NCBI RefSeq assembly: GCF_013349995.1
Contig: NZ_JABVXF010000011.1
Location: 55,196-119,195, forward strand
Source of the DNA: Pseudoalteromonas sp. 0303
GTDB lineage: Bacteria; Pseudomonadota; Gammaproteobacteria; Enterobacterales; Alteromonadaceae
Direction of reading: 5' to 3'
DNA length: 64,000 bases
This document shows positions 36,319-44,311 of the stretch, in pieces. The translations under genes were made by a program, and so were the position numbers. The notes below the pieces were generated by a model, which saw nothing but the letters and a program-made list of their open reading frames with translations, ran no database searches and was not told the origin of the DNA. Position 1 is the first letter of the stretch. Each line of letters opens with the position of its first letter.

Positions 36319-36415
36319 AAATACTCACTTTTAGATTGCAAGTTACCAGTTCCAACACTACTTTTGGCTTATTGTGGATTTGTCAAAATTAAACTCAAGG
36401 AAAAAGTCATTATTT

Positions 36416-38791
36416 ATGAAAAAACATTATTTAATAATGCTGTTACTTTGTTTTATCAGTATAGCTGCACCAACGCAGGTATATGCTGACACTGACGATG
36501 ATGAAAGTGTCGTGATTGCAGAAGAAGATATATTCTTTCAAAGCATACAAGGCTTAGTGGGTAGCGCGGCAAACATCATTGTCGGTGACGATATTCCTGA
36601 CAAACCAGATCACCTCATGGCAGTGCTCATGGAAACATACGGCTTCGGGCTAATTTCCTTTGCAATGATATTCATGGTTTTTAGAATGGTGAAGTGGGCT
36701 ATACAAATGGGCCAAGAAAAAAATGACAACTCAATATTAGATTTTAATTCTGCCCCTTTACCGATTGCATTGTGTGTAATAGCTATGCTCCCTATGAATG
36801 ATGGTTATTCTCCAATGCAACACGTTGTTATTAAAGTAGCTGGTGAAGGTATTAGCCTTGCTAACAAAGAAACATTTGTTGCCGCAGACTATTTAGAGAA
36901 ATACGGTAGTTTTACTGTTAACCCAGCGGTAATGAATACATCATTAATAGTAAATAGTGCATTTGAGAGCTCTATTTGTATGAGCTTGATTAACGCAACT
37001 ACGGGAAAAACAAATGTTGAAATGTCGCGATATGAAGATCAAGATCTAGAAAACAACTACCATAGTTTCAGAGTCTCCTATGACGGCATTTACTCAGAGT
37101 CAGAAGCAAGATCTCAATATATGGCAGATGTAGCTTCAGGCGCAATAAATGGGTTAACCAGCTCTCTACCAAAACAAGTGTGTGGCACAAATTCCATAAC
37201 TTTCGGTGCAATTGATAGAAAATATACTGACGCAGGCCCAGTAATGGATTTTAGGGAGAGGGTAATTGATTCATATAGCGCCATGAATGAAGAAGTGGCA
37301 CTAATTGCAGCCGGCGCAATTGACTATTATCTTAATCCTGAGTCTCCACGTGTTTTGCCATCATCGATAAAAACTGATTTGCAAGCAGCACGCAACAACT
37401 TCGCAATGAAATATAAAAACCACCTAGCAACATTAGTCAAACAAATCCAAACAAGTGCTCAAAGCGAAGATTATGGCCTAGCAAATACAAATGCGACTCA
37501 GAGCTTAAGGAAGTATGGTGCAGGTTTCTTGGGAGTGTATTTTTGGGAATATGCAAGACGTAACAGTGTAGTTACAAGTTTAACGGGTTTATCTTCTAGT
37601 AGCTCACAACCTAAAGCAAGCAATGTTATTGAGAAAGTCCCAGCTAATATTTACACTGATGTTACAAAAAGGGCAAAAGAAATCCTTGACGGTGTCCGAA
37701 CAGACTACACAGCACAAGGACCACCAGATTATGTATACAAAAGCGAACAACTGGAGCAAGCTGTAGCAAGGTCATTAGCAGAAAGCGCTGATGCATCCGA
37801 TCTAAGTTTTGGGTCACACATTTTCAACTTCACATCTTCAGCATTGCTAGATCAATCTGATCCCGTATTAGCTCTCGCAGATATGGGTCACAGCCTTATC
37901 GGCTATGGTGAAACTATTTTAACTGTCAGCATGACAACACTTGCGATAGCAAAAGTAACTTCAGCAGCTGGGCATACAGGCGCTGATGCCGCCGCGAACG
38001 TACCTGTCCTTGGGGTTGCTGGTATATTAGCCGGTAGGGGAATCGGTTTTAGCGCCGACATTCTAGCCCTTAGTATATCAAATATAATTCCACTAGCTAT
38101 TGCCTTAATTGTATTCGGAGTTCTGATCGCTTTTTGGATACCATCAATCCCACTTATTCATTGGATTAGTGGCTGCGTTGGGTTTTTAATTGTATTTGTT
38201 CAAGCGTTCATATTAGTTCCGCTTCTGGGCCTTGCTCACCTTTTGTCCAGCGAAAAAGGATTGTTAACCGGTAAAACGCAGCATGGTTACATGGCCATCA
38301 TTCAACTTTTCTCACACTTACCAATTATGGTTATTTCCTTCTTTGCTTCATATTTAATATTTATGGCAGGAGTAAAAATTATACAAATCGTATTTATACC
38401 TTTTTTTGAAATTCTGAACGCGAATAGCTGGACCGGAATCATAACTGGTTTAATAATGTTAGCTCTATTCTTCATCGTCAATTTGCAAATCGCTAATAGA
38501 TGCTTTTCTCTAATCACAGCCATATCAGAAAGAGCGGCTAAGTTCATCGGTGGTGGTGAAGAAATGCTAGGTGATGACAAGGCAGTTGCTCAAGGGCACG
38601 GTAACTTTGTCGCTGTCAGCAATAGCGGGAAATCTGGTATGCAAAATGTGGTTAACTCTATAGCTGATAGAAAGAAACATAACAGTAAACAAAAAGAGAA
38701 GAATGCACCAGTAGGCAGTGGTGACGAGTACGAAGATAAAGGCGGAAACCAGACACCACAAGGTAAGAATATTAACAGTAAAACTAAATAA
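36416..38791 (+). CDS. dotA: DotA (TraY)-like polytopic T4BSS membrane protein
   Basis: About 790 aa from the ATG at 36416, which starts a signal peptide (MKKHYLIMLLLCFISIAAPTQVYA); a GTG 14 codons upstream is a longer alternative. A membrane helix follows at about residues 80-98 (mature region), then a large periplasmic domain, and five or more C-terminal helices from about residue 505. The C-terminal segment with FIGGGEEMLGD is typical of DotA/TraY. DotA is an inner-membrane Dot/Icm component and TraY is needed for IncI transfer. The charged tail is rich in Lys, Gly and Asn. Confidence 0.85.
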   Translation: MKKHYLIMLLLCFISIAAPTQVYADTDDDESVVIAEEDIFFQSIQGLVGSAANIIVGDDIPDKPDHLMAVLMETYGFGLISFAMIFMVFRMVKWAIQMGQEKNDNSILDFNSAPLPIALCVIAMLPMNDGYSPMQHVVIKVAGEGISLANKETFVAADYLEKYGSFTVNPAVMNTSLIVNSAFESSICMSLINATTGKTNVEMSRYEDQDLENNYHSFRVSYDGIYSESEARSQYMADVASGAINGLTSSLPKQVCGTNSITFGAIDRKYTDAGPVMDFRERVIDSYSAMNEEVALIAAGAIDYYLNPESPRVLPSSIKTDLQAARNNFAMKYKNHLATLVKQIQTSAQSEDYGLANTNATQSLRKYGAGFLGVYFWEYARRNSVVTSLTGLSSSSSQPKASNVIEKVPANIYTDVTKRAKEILDGVRTDYTAQGPPDYVYKSEQLEQAVARSLAESADASDLSFGSHIFNFTSSALLDQSDPVLALADMGHSLIGYGETILTVSMTTLAIAKVTSAAGHTGADAAANVPVLGVAGILAGRGIGFSADILALSISNIIPLAIALIVFGVLIAFWIPSIPLIHWISGCVGFLIVFVQAFILVPLLGLAHLLSSEKGLLTGKTQHGYMAIIQLFSHLPIMVISFFASYLIFMAGVKIIQIVFIPFFEILNANSWTGIITGLIMLALFFIVNLQIANRCFSLITAISERAAKFIGGGEEMLGDDKAVAQGHGNFVAVSNSGKSGMQNVVNSIADRKKHNSKQKEKNAPVGSGDEYEDKGGNQTPQGKNINSKTK

Positions 38792-38816
38792 TAAACAAAA
38801 TTGATAATAAAAAGTA

Positions 38817-38836
38817 AGCACCCCTTCGGGGGTGCT
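38817..38836. terminator. strong hairpin between convergent genes
   Basis: agcacccc, TTCG loop, ggggtgct: an eight-pair stem with a stable UUCG tetraloop (CGAA in the other direction). On the minus strand it is followed by TACTTTTTATTATC, a T-rich tail, so it likely terminates the minus-strand operon that ends at 38944 and may also stop dotA transcription. Confidence 0.75.
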
Positions 38837-38943
38837 CACTCATATATTGAAAAATAGCGGGAGGCGTTCAAAGCTCTGTGTCAGCTACATGGCAGGGCCT
38901 ATATTTGCGAAGAATCTAGCCTATGCTCGTTCACATATAATTG

Positions 38944-39180
38944 CTAACGTTTTTTGTAAGATGTTTTACTTATTTTTTCGCCTAATTTAATTAACCCATG
39001 ATCTAGTGCAGCCCAAACAAGCACACAAAAAACTAGAAGTATGATATAAATAACCGCTCCTATTAATTCCAAATTCATAAATGTGAACTGCTCAATATAG
39101 TTAACAATAGCTTTGGTTACAATTATCAAAGCAAACGCTAAAAACCAGAAAAAAAGATTTGCCATAAGGCCTCCTATCAA
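38944..39180 (-). CDS. small membrane protein, two helices
   Basis: 78 aa with two hydrophobic helices (about residues 4-24 and 37-60) and a basic tail (KLGEKISKTSYKKR). It is preceded by a good ribosome site (AGGAGGCC region) and, upstream, by a promoter of the shared module (box 39219-39232, -10 at 39195-39200). The family was not recognised. It sits at the end of the minus-strand cluster of membrane proteins, consistent with an accessory or entry-exclusion-like role, which is speculative. Confidence 0.7.
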   Translation of the reverse strand: MIGGLMANLFFWFLAFALIIVTKAIVNYIEQFTFMNLELIGAVIYIILLVFCVLVWAALDHGLIKLGEKISKTSYKKR

Positions 39181-39194
39181 ATAACTTTAAAACT

Positions 39195-39232
39195 ATAATA
39201 CAATAAGAAATATGTACGCCCAAAAAAGTACC
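39195..39232 (-). promoter_or_regulatory. shared-type promoter, T4SS variant (18-bp spacing)
   Basis: Read on the minus strand: box GGTACTTTTTTGGG (39219-39232), 18 bp, then -10 TATTAT (39195-39200), 15 bp before the 78-aa gene's start. The box layout and spacing match the ten modules in the 52-62 kb block. Confidence 0.6.
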
Positions 39233-39306
39233 GCAACAAACAAAATACTTAATTCAAATCCATTTTTCTCTTAAATTATATCTAGATAACTAGTACGTTC
39301 ACTGAT

Positions 39307-39522
39307 TTAAATGCTGCCTTTAGACCTTAACTTTACAACCCATTGAACCAGAAAATACTGCAAACAACCAATCAACCCCAATAAAATAAAGCCACCCAAA
39401 ACAAACACTACAATTGTTATACGGCCCTTATCAAACCCCGTAAGACCCTCTAACCAAGCACCTATAACAAAAGAAAATAACAACCAACAAATAGAGCAAA
39501 ACCAAAAAATCAAGCTTTTCAT
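39307..39522 (-). CDS. small membrane protein, two helices
   Basis: 71 aa starting at 39522, where AAAGGAG lies five bases before ATG; the longer reading to 39669 has no such site and overlaps the upstream gene. Two helices at about residues 4-22 and 33-58, basic end (KLRSKGSI). Same size class and topology as the neighbour at 38944 but low sequence similarity. A shared-type promoter with 17-bp spacing lies upstream. Confidence 0.72.
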   Translation of the reverse strand: MKSLIFWFCSICWLLFSFVIGAWLEGLTGFDKGRITIVVFVLGGFILLGLIGCLQYFLVQWVVKLRSKGSI

Positions 39523-39559
39523 AACGACTCCTTTTATATCCCAAATATCTAAAACCAAT

Positions 39560-39596
39560 ACTATACTTAAATCTAAATGACGTCCAAAAAAGTGCC
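39560..39596 (-). promoter_or_regulatory. shared-type promoter, T4SS variant (17-bp spacing)
   Basis: Minus strand: box GGCACTTTTTTGGA (39583-39596), 17 bp, -10 TATAGT (39560-39565). It lies just upstream of the 71-aa gene and its box ends next to the stop of the 542-aa gene. It is the only member with 17 instead of 18 bp. Confidence 0.55.
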
Positions 39597-39599
39597 ACC

Positions 39600-41228
39600 T
39601 CATAAAAAAGAAGTATTTCTCACCCCTTTTCCAATGAAATATACCACCGGCTGGTACTTCAATGCCCATGACAATGTCATCGAATTTTTATAAAAACCAT
39701 ACTCACCACCAAATGGAAATAAGAAAACTAAGGAAACCAACATACCAAGTAAAACATAGGTTGATTTAACGCTATCAAAAAGTGGTTTAAGTCCTTCGCA
39801 AATTAACCGAATAACACCAATTACAGAAAATAATAAACTCAACATTAAAGCTAGCGGTACTGCAACCAACACCCTCACACTATCAACGCCTTGCTCATAC
39901 ATTCCACCTTCTAAATAAAACTCATCTTCATCACCGATTAGCGCTTCACTCATTTCATTTGATAAAACGGTTTTTAGCCACTCCACAAACCTTTCATGGG
40001 CACCGGTTCCTTCAAGCAATAAAGATGCGTCAATGTTTAAACTTTCTTTTACAACTTTCGCACCATATTCTGAACGCAAAAACTGCTCAACCCTTTCATC
40101 TTCAGGGATATTTATAAACCAGTAAGCAAAGCCAGCTCTTTCATCCATAACGCCACACTCCCTCATAACCTGAACCAGTTGATTCTTGTTAGTAAAATGA
40201 CCTTTAGAACAATGCCTCTCAAGCACTTGTGTCAATAAGAATTGCTGATATTCTGGAACTTTAATCGCCTTTTTAAAATCGCGTGTGATTATTCTTGGTG
40301 GCGTCCCAAAAAAGTGATTAATTACCGCTACATGTTGAACTTGGGTGTAAAAGTAATCTGGATTATTCTTGAATGTGTATTTATTTCTAGCTTCATCTTC
40401 AACCCAGTGACAAAGCAGCGAACCTTTTAAAATTGGGTTTTTAGCAACCATGCGGGTGTACTCTAGCCGCCTCCCTGATGTGCAGCCATTATGAAGCCCC
40501 CACTCAACAAGCCTTGCTAACCTTCGGAAGTTAGACTTCTGTGCCTTTGCAGCACCATAAGCTCTCCTCTTTAAGGAAAGTACAGCAGAATGTGTTTTTT
40601 TAAGACCTTCCCAAGCCTTATCCGGCTGAACCTTTACCTCATTACCGAGCTCAATGTAGGAATCAATTATTTGTTCTAAGCCGTCATAAACCTCTTTTTC
40701 TTTCTCTTCTAGTAGCCCTTGATTATTCATCACATACGCATTAGTTATCTCTTTAACGGCAGCGACAATATCAGACCCAACCCCGTACTCGAACATTCTA
40801 TAACTAGGAAGCATTACCCTTTCAAAATCACTTGCAGCGCCAAAATGACTTAAATTTAAATTATCAGTTGAAGCCCCTACTGCGCTCTGCAACAAAAACG
40901 ATGCTTGCCTCTGCTCTGCAGTTGAGTTCATCACAATAACGTCTATCACCGCCTTCTGAAGGAAAAAGAACCCCAACCAACATATAACAAGTAGCCACAA
41001 AGGAGTGCGCCCACGCTTTTTGAAATAGAAAAAACCAACGAATATAGCTACACCGGTACTGCTAACGCATCGACCAATAAGCTCAGCTGTATCAAAGTGT
41101 TCTTTTGTACTTTCTTGGCTGGCCGCTACATCTAGGAGGTAAGAATTAAACACCATCTCAACTAGCACATAAACGGTGAACACAATCAAATTAGCGATAT
41201 AAAACTTTTTTTCTGTTTTTTCAGTCAT
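39600..41228 (-). CDS. 542-aa multi-spanning membrane protein, unknown
   Basis: Three N-terminal hydrophobic segments (about residues 10-30, 52-68 and 75-95), a long soluble central domain of about 340 residues, and two or three C-terminal helices (about residues 450-520). The central part has a Cys-containing stretch (NGCTSGRRLEYTRM) and (LERHCSKGHFTNKNQLVQVMRECGV). No known domain was recognised. It starts 9 bp after the stop of the 125-aa membrane protein gene and is probably co-transcribed with it from the promoter at 41647-41684. Its place beside T4SS genes suggests an inner-membrane transfer or exclusion component. Confidence 0.72.
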   Translation of the reverse strand: MTEKTEKKFYIANLIVFTVYVLVEMVFNSYLLDVAASQESTKEHFDTAELIGRCVSSTGVAIFVGFFYFKKRGRTPLWLLVICWLGFFFLQKAVIDVIVMNSTAEQRQASFLLQSAVGASTDNLNLSHFGAASDFERVMLPSYRMFEYGVGSDIVAAVKEITNAYVMNNQGLLEEKEKEVYDGLEQIIDSYIELGNEVKVQPDKAWEGLKKTHSAVLSLKRRAYGAAKAQKSNFRRLARLVEWGLHNGCTSGRRLEYTRMVAKNPILKGSLLCHWVEDEARNKYTFKNNPDYFYTQVQHVAVINHFFGTPPRIITRDFKKAIKVPEYQQFLLTQVLERHCSKGHFTNKNQLVQVMRECGVMDERAGFAYWFINIPEDERVEQFLRSEYGAKVVKESLNIDASLLLEGTGAHERFVEWLKTVLSNEMSEALIGDEDEFYLEGGMYEQGVDSVRVLVAVPLALMLSLLFSVIGVIRLICEGLKPLFDSVKSTYVLLGMLVSLVFLFPFGGEYGFYKNSMTLSWALKYQPVVYFIGKGVRNTSFL

Positions 41229-41237
41229 AAATCACCT

Positions 41238-41615
41238 TTACAAACCAAAATAGTTAACTAAAAGAGATTGCTCGCCAAGCAAAGGGATCTTGTCGTAAAG
41301 CGTAAAGTACCACTCCCACAGAGTTACCGGTGAGACATACAAACCAATTACAAGTAGCAGCAAAGGCACAGTGATATGGACGGCAAACATTAAGAGGGAT
41401 GGGAGTAAAATCACTTTCGAAGTCAAAGTTTGAAAATAAGGAAACTTGTTTAACAACAAAAAAGTGAGATAGGAAGCACGGACAGCAAATACGTGAACAA
41501 AAGTCCACACGATAACATCAAAGAAAAAAAACAAGAATGAAGACTTGTGCATGCTCCAAGATTGCGCACAAAAGTCGAGATTTTCACCTAGACAATTTAA
41601 GACACTTAAATCCAT
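41238..41615 (-). CDS. small multi-spanning membrane protein, unknown
   Basis: 125 aa with hydrophobic segments at about residues 25-50, 66-90 and 92-105. The start has GGTGA upstream. A shared-type promoter with a perfect TATAAT lies 31 bp upstream of the start. The family was not recognised. It is the first gene of an operon with the 542-aa membrane protein. Confidence 0.7.
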   Translation of the reverse strand: MDLSVLNCLGENLDFCAQSWSMHKSSFLFFFFDVIVWTFVHVFAVRASYLTFLLLNKFPYFQTLTSKVILLPSLLMFAVHITVPLLLLVIGLYVSPVTLWEWYFTLYDKIPLLGEQSLLVNYFGL

Positions 41616-41646
41616 TAATTAGTCACCCCATAACAAACATAGGTCC

Positions 41647-41684
41647 ATTATAGGGTAACTAGAAATTAAATCTTAAAAAGTACC
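41647..41684 (-). promoter_or_regulatory. shared-type promoter with consensus -10 (18-bp spacing)
   Basis: Minus strand: box GGTACTTTTTAAGA (41671-41684), 18 bp, -10 TATAAT (41647-41652). The consensus -10 anchors how the weaker TAyCTT elements of the other modules should be read. It precedes the 125-aa gene. Confidence 0.65.
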
Positions 41685-41715
41685 ACCCAAATCAAGATAT
41701 TGATTTTAAAGTAAA

Positions 41716-42306
41716 TTAATCAGTAATGTTTAGTGTAACCACTTTGCCATCAACAATCATTACACCTTTTGAAAGTGATTGCTTCGACTTGTAAATGAAG
41801 TAGTTTTGACCGTTATCACCTTCTACCATGACTGGCTCATTAGGGTCGGGTTTTACATAAAACTCATCCTTGGTGATTTGAACCATTTTTTGCTGCCAAT
41901 CAACGATAAATTTATAACCATAGTTATTGCCAATTCTCGCAAGTACCTTTAACCAATCTTCATTTTCAGCTGAAAAAGAGATTGTATTGTTAGCGTTTAG
42001 CTGCTCATCAATGTATGCAGACCAATGTCTAGGTATCAACGTGGCCACGCCATTTTTAAAACTAACATCCTCACCAAAACTCGAAATAGTTTCTGTCTTA
42101 ACGGGCTCGCCAATTTGAAAAACCAATCCAGAAAATTCGTTTGTAAGCAACCTATAACCATCCGGCGAAATCAATTGGCGCTTTTCCACTGGTGCTACTT
42201 TAGGCTTTTCTAACCCTTGGTAGTCAATGTAAAAAGTGGCCGATGCATAGAATGGGCTTGCTATCAAAATAAATAAAGCGAATACTAACTGTATGTTACA
42301 TCGCAT
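41716..42306 (-). CDS. exported TcpQ/PilL-like protein
   Basis: 196 aa with a signal peptide (VFALFILIASPFYASA). Residues about 100-155 contain NNTISFSAENEDWLKVLARIGNNYGYKF then VDWQQKMVQI, which resembles the TcpQ C-terminal domain of toxin-coregulated pilus and PilL-type proteins (small beta-alpha domains at the outer membrane). GGAG lies about nine bases before ATG. It follows the ParR-like gene by 2 bp in the dotD-dotC-dotB-icmT operon, so an outer-membrane accessory role for the T4BSS is reasonable. The domain assignment is from pattern only. Confidence 0.6.
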   Translation of the reverse strand: MRCNIQLVFALFILIASPFYASATFYIDYQGLEKPKVAPVEKRQLISPDGYRLLTNEFSGLVFQIGEPVKTETISSFGEDVSFKNGVATLIPRHWSAYIDEQLNANNTISFSAENEDWLKVLARIGNNYGYKFIVDWQQKMVQITKDEFYVKPDPNEPVMVEGDNGQNYFIYKSKQSLSKGVMIVDGKVVTLNITD

Positions 42307-42308
42307 TT

Positions 42309-42941
42309 TTAACTACTCCTTTTCATTAATGCACCTAACGCCATCTTCGTTTCTTTACGTAATGAAGAAGTAGGTGATTGCACCTGACTTTGTGTTTCAT
42401 CACCAGATGTTACAGCCGTAACATTTGTTGTTGGTTCAACATTTTCAGCTGAGATAGCAGGCTCATTTTTAATAACCTCGGTAATATCATTACCTATTAG
42501 CCCATTAGTTTGAGTTGTATTTTGCATTTTAAGTTGTGCTACGTCACTAATGCCAACTTTCCCCTGCAGAATGCGGTAACCTAATACAAATAAAACCAAG
42601 ATATATGCGCCACGGTAGATCGGGTTCAACTCTTTAAGAACCATCCCAAGTGCTGTATGAACGAATAAATCGCTGGAACTATACCACCGAAGCTCAAAAA
42701 GCTGACTTCTCTGTGTTGTATTGCTAAGAGCGCTATTTAAAGGGTTTCGAACATCAGTTTTAGTGCATAACTCTACAATATCCACATCTTTGTAGAGCAA
42801 AAAGGCTGTAAGTACGCTTTGCCTAATAATATCCATTCTGATATTTCTATTTCGCCCTAGTAAATCAGTAGAAATAGCTTGCAGGTCACTATCAGAATCA
42901 TCTATTGCAAACTGATATCGAACGTATTTTTCACATGCCAT
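42309..42941 (-). CDS. ParR/StbB-like protein with predicted membrane segment
   Basis: 210 aa. The N-terminus (KYVRYQFAID, then RNIRMDIIRQSVLTAFLLYK) resembles a ribbon-helix-helix DNA-binding domain of plasmid partition proteins of the ParR/StbB type. Unusually, a hydrophobic helix follows at about residues 108-126 (GAYILVLFVLGYRIL), then a Thr/Asn-rich tail. The start overlaps the end of the ParM-like gene, as expected for a partition operon. If the membrane helix is real, the protein may tether DNA or filaments to the membrane, which is not known for classical ParR. Confidence 0.58.
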   Translation of the reverse strand: MACEKYVRYQFAIDDSDSDLQAISTDLLGRNRNIRMDIIRQSVLTAFLLYKDVDIVELCTKTDVRNPLNSALSNTTQRSQLFELRWYSSSDLFVHTALGMVLKELNPIYRGAYILVLFVLGYRILQGKVGISDVAQLKMQNTTQTNGLIGNDITEVIKNEPAISAENVEPTTNVTAVTSGDETQSQVQSPTSSLRKETKMALGALMKRSS

Positions 42942-44028
42942 CTAAATACGTCATGCACTTAAGCATGCCTCTTACATTAGCAAACTGCGGGTCTTTTGGA
43001 ATAAAAACAAAACCATCAGCATAATCGTCCAAGTTTAATAACTGCTCCCTTAATGCTTCCGCGCCACCGCCTACGAAGATAATATGATCAAGCGTAGTAG
43101 TTACAAGCTCATCAATGAAGTTGTTCAACCGTTTAGCAACATGTTGCTTTGCCTTATTGCATAGCCCCTCACAATCCTTTGACTCGCCCCTGACAGTAAA
43201 TTTATTCGTGCGCAACGCTTTATCAAGCATATCTTCGCGTATATGTTCCTCATCAATCTCATACGCACTCGACAAATATTGCTTTAGCTTTTTAAATACA
43301 TCTAATACACCCGTTTTTACGGTATCTGAACCTGGCATATAAATTTCATTAGCTGAATTAATGAAAGATATATCGGTGGTGCCACCGCCTACATCAACAA
43401 CTAACACACCATTTGAAACTTTATTTACCATTTCGCCGTTTTCATCTACCATCCAATCAACAAACGCTGATAGTGATTCGGCGTAGATAAGATGCTCACG
43501 CATAATAGGTGGGTTTTCATTCGCGGCTGCTTTCGCCAGAGGAGTGAGACTGTTTTTTACCTTTTGTATCGTTGCCTCATTTAATTCGCCATCATTATTA
43601 AAGTATTGCTTTAATGGTAGGCCTGTAGAAAGTCTAAAATCTAAATCAGCAAAACCAGAGCGGTATACAGCGTTTGAAACGAGCACATTATTCACTTCAG
43701 AGTAACAATAAGAGTTGTTTCTGATACTTTCCGGATCAGGAACGTTTTCCCCAACCGTGTAAAACTCACTGTCTATCTCATACAGTCCTGCAGCACCCTT
43801 ACCAGTAACGCTAACGTTCACTTTTCCAAGTTGAGCTCTTGAAGCGATAGAAGCTGTTTTTATGTAAACTTGACCTTCACTATTTCGCACCCACGCTGCA
43901 ACTTTGTGGTATGCATAACCATTATCATCCGCAAGATCATACGCTGAAGCTTCATTATGCTTGTAAAGAGCTTCGCCTTCATCCAACAAAATAGACTCCA
44001 AAATGATTGAATTTAAAATATTACCCAT
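42931..44028 (-). CDS. parM: ParM/StbA-like actin-family ATPase
   Basis: 365 aa. A phosphate-1-like motif DDNGYAYHKVAAW (about residues 34-46), STGLPLKQYF (about residue 136), the phosphate-2 motif VVDVGGGTTDISFI (about residues 211-224) and the adenosine motif IIFVGGGAEAL near 317 define an actin-fold ATPase of the ParM/StbA/Alp type that segregates plasmids by filament growth. It overlaps the icmT end by 8 bp and the ParR-like start by 11 bp, so it is embedded in the T4SS operon. GAAGG precedes the ATG. An alternative is a PilM-like role with the TcpQ-like gene downstream, but motifs favour ParM. Confidence 0.82.
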   Translation of the reverse strand: MGNILNSIILESILLDEGEALYKHNEASAYDLADDNGYAYHKVAAWVRNSEGQVYIKTASIASRAQLGKVNVSVTGKGAAGLYEIDSEFYTVGENVPDPESIRNNSYCYSEVNNVLVSNAVYRSGFADLDFRLSTGLPLKQYFNNDGELNEATIQKVKNSLTPLAKAAANENPPIMREHLIYAESLSAFVDWMVDENGEMVNKVSNGVLVVDVGGGTTDISFINSANEIYMPGSDTVKTGVLDVFKKLKQYLSSAYEIDEEHIREDMLDKALRTNKFTVRGESKDCEGLCNKAKQHVAKRLNNFIDELVTTTLDHIIFVGGGAEALREQLLNLDDYADGFVFIPKDPQFANVRGMLKCMTYLDGM

Positions 44029-44311
44029 GAATTAGCCTTCTTCTGCGTTGTTTATTACTGTTAACTGGTCGTTTTCCACCAGCCCAAAACTTACGTGCCC
44101 GTTTAACTGAAACTGGCACTGAATAACCTAAATAATCGAGAGATGCGAATAGCGCTAACATGAACAAGCCAAAGTAAAAGGTTGGCTTACTAATATGCAA
44201 AGCCATTGGTATAAAAGCCCACACAACTCTTGCGTCTATCTCTACAAAGAATAAATTTATCTTGGCGTAAGGTGATGATGCCCACCATTGAAAGTCATCA
44301 TACTGTTTCAT
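44021..44311 (-). CDS. icmT: IcmT (TraK)-like T4BSS protein
   Basis: 96 aa from ATG at 44311 with AGGGGG just upstream; it overlaps the dotB stop. The pattern is QWWASSPYAKINLFFVEIDARVVWAF, one or two membrane helices (about residues 28-63), then a basic tail (KRARKFWAGGKRPV). This fits IcmT/TraK, a small inner-membrane protein needed for Dot/Icm function. Position directly after dotB is the same as in IncI plasmids (traJ-traK) and Legionella (dotB and icmT families). Confidence 0.78.
   Translation of the reverse strand: MKQYDDFQWWASSPYAKINLFFVEIDARVVWAFIPMALHISKPTFYFGLFMLALFASLDYLGYSVPVSVKRARKFWAGGKRPVNSNKQRRRRLIHG

Noticed and set aside
42309-44028. PilM/PilN pilus-assembly pair, suggested by the TcpQ-like neighbour
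   Set aside because: The actin motifs and the ribbon-helix-helix-like N-terminus fit ParM/ParR better; a pilus role is left only as a weak alternative.
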